From Takakia lepidozioides (Eukaryota; Streptophyta; Takakiopsida; Takakiales; Takakiaceae): 64,000 nt of DNA. The position numbers and the translations under genes were made by a program. How positions within the stretch are numbered: the stretch's first letter is position 1; the number at the start of each line of letters is the position of its first letter. Of the stretch, positions 24,900 through 34,927 are shown in pieces. The stretch covers positions 36,828,001 to 36,892,000 of the forward strand of contig CM060731.1 in the NCBI GenBank assembly GCA_030704615.1, given 5' to 3'. The notes under the pieces were generated by a model. It saw nothing but the letters and a program-made list of their open reading frames with translations. It was not told the origin of the DNA and ran no database searches.

Positions 24900-26194
24900 G
24901 CACGCCACACACTAGTATATCACTAGTCCACCACTGGTCCAGCCACTAGTCCAACCACTAGGCTACAACTAGTCAGTCACTAGGCTGCCACTATGCTGCC
25001 CACTATGGCAGTCACTAGTCCACACAATAGATAACGAAGAAGAATACAAGCACAAGCTCATGCGAGCTGTCGCGCACCTCACTTCGGTAAACTCCCCTTC
25101 AAGTCATAGTTACTCGCTTTGATGCACGCGCCTGACTCCCAACCTGGCCGCCGGGCCAACTTGGAGCTTCGGCTGCTCACCGGGACATAACGGTCCCCCT
25201 TCGCTCCCCCACTAAACCCTCCACCTATTTGGGCCTAGTGGAATTCCCTTTGGTAGATGGCAGTCCGGAACAACTCCCCACTCTTTGGTCGCTTTCCGGC
25301 TCGCTCGCTCACTCACTAGTTTTTGGTCACCAACGGGCTTGCACCATTCTCGGGGTTACTACTCCCTATATATACTTCTGTAGCTGTCCGCGGGGGTTTC
25401 ACAACCAGCCATGCCATTTTATGGCGAACCACCACGAAAACCCTCGACTCCCGGTGATGAGTCGCGGTGAGTCTTGGCCCACTCATCACGGCCCCTATGG
25501 ACCGTGATGAGTCCCAAGACTCCCCACGACTCCCACCACGAGGTCTCCGCCCCCATGGTGAGTCCTATGCCACCCCCATTAAGTCTCGCTAAGCTACCAC
25601 CACCCCTTGTGGAGCCACCCCCACCGCAACCCGGTGTGCGGGGCGCCACCTAGTGAGCGCCTCCGCCTCCTTGAGTGCCTAGGGCACTCAAGGGTGCTTC
25701 AGCCCCCCCATCCTATCCGTGCGCCCCAATCACTACAATTGGGTCCGCCTTGGAATGTTGGCCTGAGGTACGGGAACACGCCGAAAAAACTACGACTTCG
25801 TCCCGAGGCTACACGATTATAGTACGTGAACGGAAGCACGTAGCTTCTGCGTTAGCCCGCACTACAAGGCAACCCTCTCGGTAGCGCAGTTATAGTACGC
25901 GCACGCGCCAGGTGCGCACTAGCACATGAACTCCCAAAGAAGGCACAAGTTTCCTTGCCCCTTGGATGGGGGTCACCCGATTTCGGCACTACGCAAACAC
26001 ACGGTTAACCCAATTTACCTCTCCCACTTTTATAAGCTGGCATGCATTCTACACACTAGCCAACCATACCATGCATCACCATTCCAAACAAAATAGGACG
26101 CACAACATTTGGAAGCCATTTCATTTATAGCACGTTTTGTACAATACAAGTTTTTGCAATCGGATTACTAAGCTAGCTAAGCCAGGCTAAGCAT
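24900..26194 (-). mobile_element. Probable 3' LTR of the gypsy chromovirus
   Basis: After the integrase stop the minus strand reads a purine-rich tract (GGAGCGTGGGGGAGGAAA) directly followed by TGCATGC, the layout of a polypurine tract and LTR start. About 820 bases into the LTR, near 25370, the minus strand has AAGTATATATAGGGAG, a good TATA box, so U3 would run from 26194 to about 25345. Short CACTAGTCCA-like repeats lie at 24911-25022. The outer LTR end is not fixed, and the 5' LTR is missing in the assembly. Confidence 0.55.
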
Positions 26195-26231
26195 GCATTT
26201 CCTCCCCCACGCTCCAAGGTTGATGTCCCCA

Positions 26232-27551
26232 TCAACGCTTCTTCCGCTTTTGAGGTCGCCCTTCGAAAACTGCAACCGCCTCGGATGCGTTTCCCATTTC
26301 TGAGGCACGCATCCAAGATGCCTCCACCTGATGATAGCCCTTCCATTTGACGAAATCCTCCGTTTCTCGGTTCTTGAACCTCCTTGACTTAAGTATTGCC
26401 TCCACCTCGTACTCAGGTTCATTTTCATGATCCAACAGCATAGGTGGCGGACGCAACACTTGATGCCGATTCGGACGCACTTCATCTTTGAAGTAAGGCT
26501 TCAAAAGGGAGACATGGAATACTGGGTGCACCTTGCTGTTTGCCGGCAGCTCCAATTCATACACATCCTTATTCATGACCTTTCGAATGCGAAAGGGTCC
26601 CGCATACGGAGGTACGAACTTCGGACTGACTTCCGGAGGTAGTCGGAAATTCTTGATGTTCAACCAGACCTCTGTGCCTGCCTCAAACTTCACTTCCCTC
26701 CGCTTCCGATTCGCCTGCCTTTCATACCGTTTCCTAGCTTTGGCAATGTTGTACTTTGCGAGCTTCAACAAATGCTCGCGTTCTTCCAGTACTGCCGCTA
26801 CTGCCGGTTCCTCAACGTCCTGGACGGCCCAACTTGTCGGCACCAGAGGTGCTTTTCCATAGACCAATACGAAAGGGGAAACTCCCGTTGCGGAGTGTTT
26901 TGTGTTATTATAACAGAACTCTGCCGCGTAATTCCGCAAGATTTGCTTCACTACGGAATTCACTCTTTCTGTTTGGCCGTCGGTCGTAGGTCGGAAGGCG
27001 GTGCTCATCTTCAGCCTCGTCCCCATCTTCTTCCAAAGTGCCCTCCAAAATTTACTCGTAAACTTTGGATAGCGGTCCGAGACAATATCCTTCGGGACTC
27101 CATGATGCCTTAAGACGTGGGCGAAATAAAATCGCCCTGTCTCCTGCGCTGTTGCCGTCTCCTTGGTGGGGATGAAATGGCCCATTTTACTGAACCTATC
27201 CACCACCACCATGATTGCATCGAATCCTTTTGACAGCGGCATAGCAGTCATGAAATCCATCGAGACGCTTTCCCAAGTCCCCTCTGGAATCGGCAAAGGT
27301 TGTAACAGCCCCGCTTGCTTTTTGTACTCGCTCCGGTTTTGTTGGCATGTGGTGCATGTCTTGACATACTCCTCTGCCTCCTCCCTCAGTTTGGGCCAGA
27401 AATACTCTTTCTTCAAGAGTGCCGCAGTGCGCTTGGCTCCGCCGTGGCCCGCAAGCGGGCTATCATGGCATTCTCTCAAGAGGCTATCTCTGATCCCTCC
27501 CTTCGGCACGTAGAGACGCTTTTGCTTATACCGGAGCAGTCCATTTTGCAA
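26232..27551 (-). CDS. Gypsy integrase with chromodomain
   Basis: About 439 residues are open. The zinc-binding HHCC module is present: H...H around ECHDSPLAGHGG and CTTCQQN. The catalytic D,D,E core appears as SMDFMTAMP, IVSDRYPKF and TDGQTERVN. The segment between ILRNYA and AEFCYNN is shorter than in relatives, which usually have about 15 more residues there. The C-terminus has a chromodomain (YEVEAILKSRRF, DFVKWKGYHQVEASWMR), the mark of the chromovirus clade; it can steer insertion to chromatin marks. The open frame starts after an in-frame stop, so it is a piece of the former polyprotein and not a gene of its own. Confidence 0.85.
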   Translation of the reverse strand: MQNGLLRYKQKRLYVPKGGIRDSLLRECHDSPLAGHGGAKRTAALLKKEYFWPKLREEAEEYVKTCTTCQQNRSEYKKQAGLLQPLPIPEGTWESVSMDFMTAMPLSKGFDAIMVVVDRFSKMGHFIPTKETATAQETGRFYFAHVLRHHGVPKDIVSDRYPKFTSKFWRALWKKMGTRLKMSTAFRPTTDGQTERVNSVVKQILRNYAAEFCYNNTKHSATGVSPFVLVYGKAPLVPTSWAVQDVEEPAVAAVLEEREHLLKLAKYNIAKARKRYERQANRKRREVKFEAGTEVWLNIKNFRLPPEVSPKFVPPYAGPFRIRKVMNKDVYELELPANSKVHPVFHVSLLKPYFKDEVRPNRHQVLRPPPMLLDHENEPEYEVEAILKSRRFKNRETEDFVKWKGYHQVEASWMRASEMGNASEAVAVFEGRPQKRKKR

Positions 27552-27564
27552 GTGGAACTACGAT

Positions 27565-28074
27565 TTAACCCCCATCCTTAAGTCCTGCATCACGGACTTT
27601 GCCAGCTAATCCTTCCGACAAGCCTTCCGGATCTTCCTTTGGAGCGCCGTCTCGCTCTTGTACACCAACAAGAGCTGCCTGCTTTCTACTTAAAGCATCG
27701 GCCACCACGTTGTCTCGCCCCGGTTTGTACTGGATATCCACGTCGAACACCGCCAAAGTATCTTGCCACTTAAGTTGTTTTGGGGACAACTTGGGCTGCG
27801 TGGTAAAATACTTCACCGTGACATTATCCGTGAACACCTTCACTGGGTTGGAACCAACATAGTGGCGCCAAAGCTCAAGACAGTGCACCACCGCCTTCAT
27901 CTCTTTCTTGTGCGTCGGCCACCGTCGCTCCACTTCATTCAGTTTCTTACTTTCGTAAGCCACTGGACGTCCATCTTGCATCAGTACACCCCCAATCGCG
28001 AAGTCCGACGCATCTGTATGTATCTCGAACGGACGATCGAACTCCGGGATTTTCAAGACTGGAGCTTCCGCCAC
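27565..28074 (-). CDS. Gypsy RNase H segment
   Basis: The frame begins MAEAPVLKIPEF, the junction after the reverse transcriptase, and carries the four acidic RNase H positions in context: FEIHTDASDFAIGG, THKKEMKAVVHCLELWRHY, VKVFTDNVTVKYF and NVVADALSRKQ. It is one frame off the upstream RT connection segment (28053-28332) and ends at a stop before the integrase, so the polyprotein is broken on both sides. Confidence 0.85.
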   Translation of the reverse strand: MAEAPVLKIPEFDRPFEIHTDASDFAIGGVLMQDGRPVAYESKKLNEVERRWPTHKKEMKAVVHCLELWRHYVGSNPVKVFTDNVTVKYFTTQPKLSPKQLKWQDTLAVFDVDIQYKPGRDNVVADALSRKQAALVGVQERDGAPKEDPEGLSEGLAGKVRDAGLKDGG

Positions 28075-28332
28075 CGCTGCTTCAATTCAGCAAAAGCTTG
28101 GCCACAAAAGGTGTTCCATGCCCAGACTTTAGATTTACACAGAAGGTCTGACAACGGCCCCACGATCTTGGCGAAATTTCTCACATACTTCCGGTAATAG
28201 GAGGCGAGTCCAAGGAAGGATCGCACTCCCGGGACCGAAGTCGGAGGCTCCCAGTCCAAGATCGCCCTCACCTTTCTGTCATCCATTTTGATCCCATCCT
28301 GTGTAATCACATGCCCCAGGAACTCCGCTTTT

Positions 28333-28832
28333 NNNNNNNNNNNNNNNNNNNNNNNNNNNNNNNNNNNNNNNNNNNNNNNNNNNNNNNNNNNNNNNNNNNN
28401 NNNNNNNNNNNNNNNNNNNNNNNNNNNNNNNNNNNNNNNNNNNNNNNNNNNNNNNNNNNNNNNNNNNNNNNNNNNNNNNNNNNNNNNNNNNNNNNNNNNN
28501 NNNNNNNNNNNNNNNNNNNNNNNNNNNNNNNNNNNNNNNNNNNNNNNNNNNNNNNNNNNNNNNNNNNNNNNNNNNNNNNNNNNNNNNNNNNNNNNNNNNN
28601 NNNNNNNNNNNNNNNNNNNNNNNNNNNNNNNNNNNNNNNNNNNNNNNNNNNNNNNNNNNNNNNNNNNNNNNNNNNNNNNNNNNNNNNNNNNNNNNNNNNN
28701 NNNNNNNNNNNNNNNNNNNNNNNNNNNNNNNNNNNNNNNNNNNNNNNNNNNNNNNNNNNNNNNNNNNNNNNNNNNNNNNNNNNNNNNNNNNNNNNNNNNN
28801 NNNNNNNNNNNNNNNNNNNNNNNNNNNNNNNN
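28333..28832. other. Assembly gap (500 N)
   Basis: Exactly 500 N, a conventional placeholder, so the real missing length is unknown. It separates the gypsy pol remnant on the left from a plus-strand gene on the right and must hide the rest of the retrotransposon, possibly also upstream exons of that gene. Confidence 0.99.
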
Positions 28833-28982
28833 ATCTCTCATTAGACGCAGGACGACAAAGGATGTGTATAGTTCATCATCATATCGAGAGTTGCTAGTGG
28901 TTTTTCTGGAAGATTCTTACTCCTTTCGAGCAACGTGAACATGATCCTTGGGGGGGACCCTGAACTGTCTTTGTTGCAATAG

Positions 28983-31238
28983 CAAGCTGGCGAAACCAGA
29001 ATCGTCCCGCTTTGTACTCCTGCATCATCACGCATGACAAGCCTGGAGCGTGAAAAGCTTCGATTGGAGAATTATAGACTGAACAGCGACGTCACACAAC
29101 TGGAGGCCAGAAATAGAGAGCTTCAAAAGAAACTGGAAAGCAAGAGTGAACTGGTGCAACGCCTTCACAGAGATGTCCAAGGAATGATTAATCAGCAAAG
29201 CTCTAAACTTGACGCGAGTTTCCCTTACTTGGCGCAGGGCACGGGAAGCGCGGAATCCACACGGAGCGAAATGTTGAAAGTGCCGAAGTCCATGTCCGCT
29301 ATGTATCAAGCAAAGGCAGAAAGGGCTGACAGCCTCCAAGTGCAGTTAGACACCCTCAAACAAAAGTTGAACACCACAAACAAGAAGTGCAATATGACAC
29401 TCAACTTATACATTAAGGAGAAGTAACCGGAGCGTGTGGCGAAGGCCTGACTCAATACGAGTTAAAAGCACAACGAAGATTCCACCAGCTTCTTGAGGAA
29501 AAAACTGGGGACTTGCGGAGGTTAGTAAGCTCACATCCCTTCTCCTCGGTCTGCCAATTACACACTTCTTTATACTCAAACTTCTTCATGGGATGGGAAA
29601 GGATCACTAGGCAAGCAGCATACATATCGTACAAAACAGAAGCTCTCACTTAGCTGGATCAAGCATTCCTATGTTCTGATTAGTGGACCTGCTTTCCCCT
29701 AAAACTCATTTTGAGTCATACAGCCTTCACCAAAATCTGATTGGAGAACTCTATGCATAACCCCGTGTCCTGAAAATGGCCACTATAATCTGAAACAAGT
29801 TCACTTTTACACCTTGCATTTTTGTCTTTACAAAAACTTTTCTCCTTTTGCGTCAAGTACTCTAGCCATTCAATCCGATGTGAGAGAAATGACAGTAAGC
29901 CTAAGAAATGCTTGGGAAAAACTTGATAGCTTGAAACAAGTTGGCATGCTAAATGTCAGGTTTCGATGCTAACCCGTTTATTTGGCAATGAAAGCTTCTT
30001 TTCTGATGACTTTACAATGATAATGTCAATGCAGTCCTGGAAGGTTGAAATCTAACATTGGGAATGTATTCATTCACATATGCAGGAACAATCCGTGCAA
30101 ACCCAACCACACTCCAGGTAGCTTAGGTGAATTCAGTGTTGATGACATTGATGACGACCCATCAGCAGCACTGCATCCTGCAGTCCGATACAATGCGTCT
30201 CCTTCAAAAGGTAGGGTTTCTCCACCCCGCCATTCTCCATGTTTGCCACCACCAACAACCACCAAGCAGTTGCCACCTCGAAGTTGCAAGAAGATGTCAC
30301 CACCCTGCTCACCACTGCAGGCATATTGTCCCGTATCCATCCCTCGCCTCTACACCCCGCCCTATACAGGTACATCAACCAGTGCTTGTCGATCATGCTC
30401 GCCATCACATGATCGAGAAGTTCCTCCACCCAAGGGATTGGAACCACCGCCCCCCTCTGCTACATCTTCACCAGCCGTTTCACCGTGTCGGGCATGCCAC
30501 AACCGTAGTCCCCCACCCTGCAAGTTTTCACCACCCAAGTCACCACCTGGCACAACACGTCCTGCCTGCTCACCAAGCCATGACTGGTCAATTGTGCCTG
30601 CTCGATTTTCACCACCCTCCACACCTCCACAAATTTGTACTCCACCCTTCCAATGTTCACCACCTCCAAAGCTTGGTACCTCCCCACCCTTCACATGCAC
30701 ACCACCTCAAAAGACATGTGCACCGCTCCCAAAGGTCTGTACACCTCCATCCTTCACATGTACACCCAAGTTCCTAAAGAGTGCGTCACCACCATCACCC
30801 TCTGGCTCGCCGTGTCGAGCGTGTGTGCCATCCCATGACCGCTCCCTACCATATCATTTGCGATCAACACCCCCTCCATCCCCAGCGGCCATGCAAAAGT
30901 GCCCAACCAAAATCTTAACGCCTCCATCTCCGGCATATAGTGTGGGCAAGTGCCCTGAAAGCTCACCACCTTCACCACCTCCTGACTCACCCAAATGCCG
31001 GACCTGCACACCACCCCATGACCGCTCAGTTACGGCCGTCTGTGTGAGACCAACCCCTCCCCTTTGTCTTGCAGCTCTACCTGCTCCAAAATTTGACTCT
31101 CCATCTAAGGATTCAGGGAAGAATTCTCCCTATAGTTGCGACTCCAAGGGTAGCAGTACAGGAACCAACTATAGTTGTGGAGAAAAGGGGAGCAGTCCTA
31201 CAACTTGCGCTTGCTTTCCTATAAGTGGAAGGCAATGA
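28983..31238 (+). CDS. Coiled-coil protein with Pro/Cys-rich PSHDRS-repeat tail (5' end missing)
   Basis: The first visible exon starts after an acceptor at 28982 (TTTGTTGCAATAG). It encodes a Lys/Glu/Leu coiled coil (EREKLRLENYRL, RNRELQKKLESK) up to about 29425. The coiled coil then continues in a different frame (TQYELKAQRRFHQLLEEKTG) to the donor at 29525, so there is an indel or a missed splice. Exons 29858-29959 (VREMTVSLRNAWEKLDSLKQ) and 30035-31238 join in phase 2. The last exon turns abruptly Pro/Cys-rich, about 370 residues, with recurring units CRSCSPSHDREV, ACSPSHDWSI, CRACVPSHDRSL and CRTCTPPHDRSV. It ends SGRQ at 31238. I do not recognise the family. Upstream exons may be in the gap or absent. 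It might be a structural or cell-wall-related protein, but no signal peptide is visible. Confidence 0.6.
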
Positions 31239-31239
31239 C

Positions 31240-32690
31240 ATGCAAGCGGCGTCATGCAACAAAGTGCAACACATGGATGTGCGACATGTTTTTGTAGTGG
31301 AAGACAATAACATTGCAAGAGGCATTTTGTGCAACTATATGCAGCACATCACTTGTCCAAGCAATGTGCTTTGTTGAGAGTGTAGCCAATACAACATCCC
31401 CCAGTGGTGGTAGGTTCTCACTCTATTGCTCTCTCCAACCATTTGAAGTAAGCTGTTCCTGAGACAGTATACTTTTCATTAGCAGCAGCAATATTCTCTA
31501 GTTTACAATGCTGTGTTAAGGTATCCAAGGTTCTACACTGGAAATAGTAGTTTTGTCTCAAGCCTTTGAGCATAAACTTCAGCACTTCCAGAATTAACAT
31601 GATTTACAGAGGGTGGACTGTAGAACTGATCTTGTAGTTGAGTATGGGCTAAGGGTCTATATATATGGACCTCTCTACTAGGTTCAATAGATTTTAGGGT
31701 TACATTTGGAAAGTGGTTGCATTTGAAGCCACGGCGAAGTGGATTGATGGCTCTTAAGTTAGTGCGGTGCCTTGGTGCAGTAATAGAGCCACATGAACTC
31801 TGGAGAAGACATTGGGTGTTGGATTGGAGTGTGCCACTCCTTTTTGTCATGGTTGTTGTTGGGTGTTTCATCCTTTTCAAGTAGGCCCCCAAGAAAAACC
31901 TTCAGACATGAGTTGATGGTCTCCGAGCATATGCATATCATTGACCCACAACATCATTTCATACTAAAATTTGGAAGAGGTTGCCGCCGCGCACTCCTAA
32001 GTTGGAGCACAAAACAATCCAGGTGCCCTTGCCTGAAAGGACCCACCAAAGGCAGTGCAAATAATAAGTGTAACTCCAGACAGTGATTGCCCGAAAGGCC
32101 CTCTCCCTGTCTCCCTGTTGAAGTGTGTATGATAGTGGGTCCCACGGAAATTGACCTTTGCTGTCCTACTTGAAGAAAGCAACTAGGAATGGAGGGCAGA
32201 AAGCTGCTCTTTGCTCCAGGAATAGTTAGGGGGAACTGCAGAACTCTAAAGCCTAACGGAGGTCTTCCTAATAAGACCTCGTTCCAAATTTCTCTAATTG
32301 CAGTAACGAAAGCTTCAACCTCAAGGTAAGTGCTCCGTGCAAGATGAAATCACCATCAGTCTTGTGAACTCGTGCTTATGAGAAAAAGACAGACTGTCTA
32401 CACATGAGCCATGCCAGTGATTCTCAGACTACATTGTACAGGTACCGTGGAGTCCAGTCCGTTTCGCTGGGTTTAGTCGAAGAATGATGAATGAGCAGTT
32501 GGCGGCAAATAGCCAAACATACAGGCTAGCAAGCTCTCTCCGTCGCAGCGAGGGCTGCTATCCTTCCACTCATTTCTTGCTCATATCTTACTATACATAC
32601 ACCTCACTGCTTTTCCTTTACATCAGGAAGAAACATTCGGGCCCAAAGGTAGCAAACTGTTCAGCCATTTCAGATTTTCATTAGTGAAGA
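31240..32690. other. Downstream flank and spacer; no gene recognised
   Basis: The first part probably holds the 3' UTR of the Pro/Cys-rich gene; a GTGGAAG(G/A)CAA(T)GACAT-like phrase repeats near 31226 and 31298. The rest shows short, unsupported frames only. Confidence 0.35.
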
Positions 32691-32970
32691 TAAGGGATTC
32701 TAGAGCCAAGCCTACAAACCCCTGTCGCCATCTGTTTCTCTGCCTTCGGGCTGAAGGAAACAACCGGGAGTGACTGTTCACTCACTAATTGGCCCTTTAA
32801 TTGCACAATGAGAGGAAAAGTAACCTCGCCATGAACCGGCTTATGGGCCACTGCCCAAAGAAGGGGAGAAATATTACCACCCACATTTGGGTAGCAGGAT
32901 TTGAACCCAGTATGACCCGAGTGGCATACCACTGCTCTGTTGGTCTGGTGGAGAAATCTCGGGGAGACTG
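32690..32970 (-). mobile_element. tRNA-derived SINE
   Basis: On the minus strand GAGCAGTGGTATGCCACTC (32939-32921) is an A-box-like segment, and GGTTCAAATCC (32908-32898) is a perfect B box. The spacing is that of a tRNA head. A body with GTGAGTGAACAGTCACTCCC follows, as in plant SINE tails. No flanking target-site duplication was identified. Confidence 0.6.
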
Positions 32971-33500
32971 AGATTTTAAGAGTTTTGTAGTTTTGGAGAT
33001 TTGTGGGGTAAGACTTGTCTTGTGAGATTTGGGGGGGGAGTATTTGTGTGCGAGAGTGTAGGGGATGCCACACTTGAGTTCCTGTGAGAGATTTGTGGAG
33101 AGAGAGGGCAAAATGTAGTCTCTCTGTGTAGGATAGAGCGAACAGTAAGTATAGTTAAGCAAAGAAGAAGATTCGCAGAGTGTCAGTAGAGTGTGACAAA
33201 GGCAGAGACAATCAGACTTGGTAGGGTACTTCAGACTATATTCTAACAGTTTATCAAAGGAAAACTGACACGTTCTTTTCAGAGAGCAAGAGAGAGAGAG
33301 GAGCCCTGGAATTTATTTAAGTTAGGAGTTTTGATCAATCTATCATTGAGACGAGAGGGTAAGAGTTCGCAATTTACTAATCCAAAACTACACTAGGACA
33401 GATAGAAGATAGAGACCAAATACTAGTGAGCCACTTGCAAGCATAAACATGTCACCGGTGAGATAAAGATATATAGCCAATCAAGTTCATATAGTCACTG
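32970..33500. other. Spacer upstream of the acidic coiled-coil gene
   Basis: Holds AG-rich stretches (for example around 33286-33300) and no open frame of note. It should contain the promoter and 5' UTR of the gene starting at 33507, but I see no clear TATA box. Confidence 0.35.
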
Positions 33501-33506
33501 GGTGAG

Positions 33507-34428
33507 ATGGCTGAAGAAGAAGAAGAAATGGATGAGGAGGGCGAGGAGGGCAAGGAAGGAGAAGAGGGAGGAAATGAAGAAGAGGCATCCACGGCTCGTG
33601 TAGATGAGCCGGGGCCCTCATTGACCCAGCTGACCTTGGCAGAAAATGCCCGTTATGTTGCTGAGAAATTCGATAGTTTATTTGCTCTCACGGACAAAAT
33701 ACAGGTGCTACGCTTCCGCCTGTTATTATGCATTGTTGTTATTGTTCCATCATGAAAATTCATATATGTTACAGTCAATAGATGCAAGGTTTCCAGCTCA
33801 GATTGCACTTGTGGTTTCTAATGTTGAAAATGAGCTCTCTCTCCATCTTTCTCCCCACATTTTTGCTCTATGGTGTGTATGAGCAAGACTATGACTGCAA
33901 ATCAGCCTTAATTTCTCGCTCATCTTGCTCTAGTCAAAACGATATGCACTGTCTGGCATGTAAAGATTCTCACACACACACAGATGTATATATATACATC
34001 TTCCTCTCTTTGTAAACATACAAGTCTTTCTATCGTTCTCTTTCACACAAACCACATTGAAAAGAGCTGCAACTGGATTGAGAGTTTCTAGCAGTTGTAA
34101 GATTCCATATACCTAAGTACAGACAAATGCCTATAAGGAAACATGTATATATCTCTTACATCCTTCCACATCAAAAACACCAAATTTGGGAAAACACCAT
34201 ATTGAGCAGGACAACATGGCAGACATGGAGAAACGTCTGAGGACAGAGTTCGATGGAAAGATTAAAGAACATCATGATGCGGCAATCTTGCGAATCGAAG
34301 CTCTAGATAAGCTCACAACTGAGCATGGACTCAAACTCAATGAGCTCTTCAGTAGGCAAAATCAACAAGCGGTCCAATTGGATGATCTTCAAAACCAAGT
34401 TGGCATCATTTTCTTCCGAATGCATTAA
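33507..34428 (+). CDS. Small acidic coiled-coil protein, unknown family
   Basis: Two exons join in phase 0: 33507-33704 and 34210-34428, giving about 138 residues. Exon one starts MAEEEEEMDEEGEEGKEG and runs through an acidic stretch into a helical segment (ARYVAEKFDSLFALTDKIQ) ending at CAG|GTGCTA. Exon two follows an AG acceptor (ATTGAGCAG) and continues a charged helix (MADMEKRLRTEFDGKIKEHH, then DDLQNQ). The end is uncertain: the codon series AACCAA|GTTGGC could be another donor, in which case more exons exist. No catalytic motif is seen. The acidic head suggests a binding or scaffold role, which is a guess. Confidence 0.5.
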
Positions 34429-34927
34429 GAAACAAATGGCAACTCAGTCAGTTGTTAGTTGACTTTCACTGCCTTGGTGTGCTGCAAGTCCAGTACTGAA
34501 GGTTGAATTCATGGATTAACAATCAAATCTAATGCAAGACTTCTAGAGTCGAGCTCAACATTGCCTCCCAAGATTCCAATTGTAATTAGATTTGGGAAGA
34601 AAGAACCAAATATTTTTGTCTATAAGAGCGTGTGCATGTGCATTTCCATAGACATTGTCGCCCTCATGGAGAAATTGTGTCATTTTACAAAATGTGCTTC
34701 ACTCCAGCCAACAATTTTTCAAAACTATGTCGTCTCACCGTAACAGAAAATTGTAGCACTACCACCAGTATGGCCAAATATGTTATTCTTCACAGTAATT
34801 TTGACTAGAGACGAGGAGCTCCTATCTTAGAAGATGATGGCAACAACAACTTTTCAGAATGTTTTGTCGGTATTGAAAGCTTAAAAGTTTCAATGGATCA
34901 TAGACTACAATCATAGGAAGTCCAGAA

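Larger units (their letters stand above)
26232..28332 (-). mobile_element. Ty3/gypsy chromovirus pol (3' half), interrupted by the gap
   Basis: From the gap leftwards the minus strand encodes the end of the reverse transcriptase/connection region (KAEFLGHVITQDGIKMDDRK, FLGLASYYRKYV), RNase H (TDAS, KKEMKAV, FTDN, VVADALSR), and integrase with a C-terminal chromodomain. The frame changes between ELKQ and AEAPVLKIPEF near 28075, consistent with a lost base. It stops again after the RNase H segment (27565) before the integrase frame starts. The 5' LTR, gag, protease and most of RT fall in or beyond the N run. The copy looks inactive unless these breaks are sequencing errors. Confidence 0.9.
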
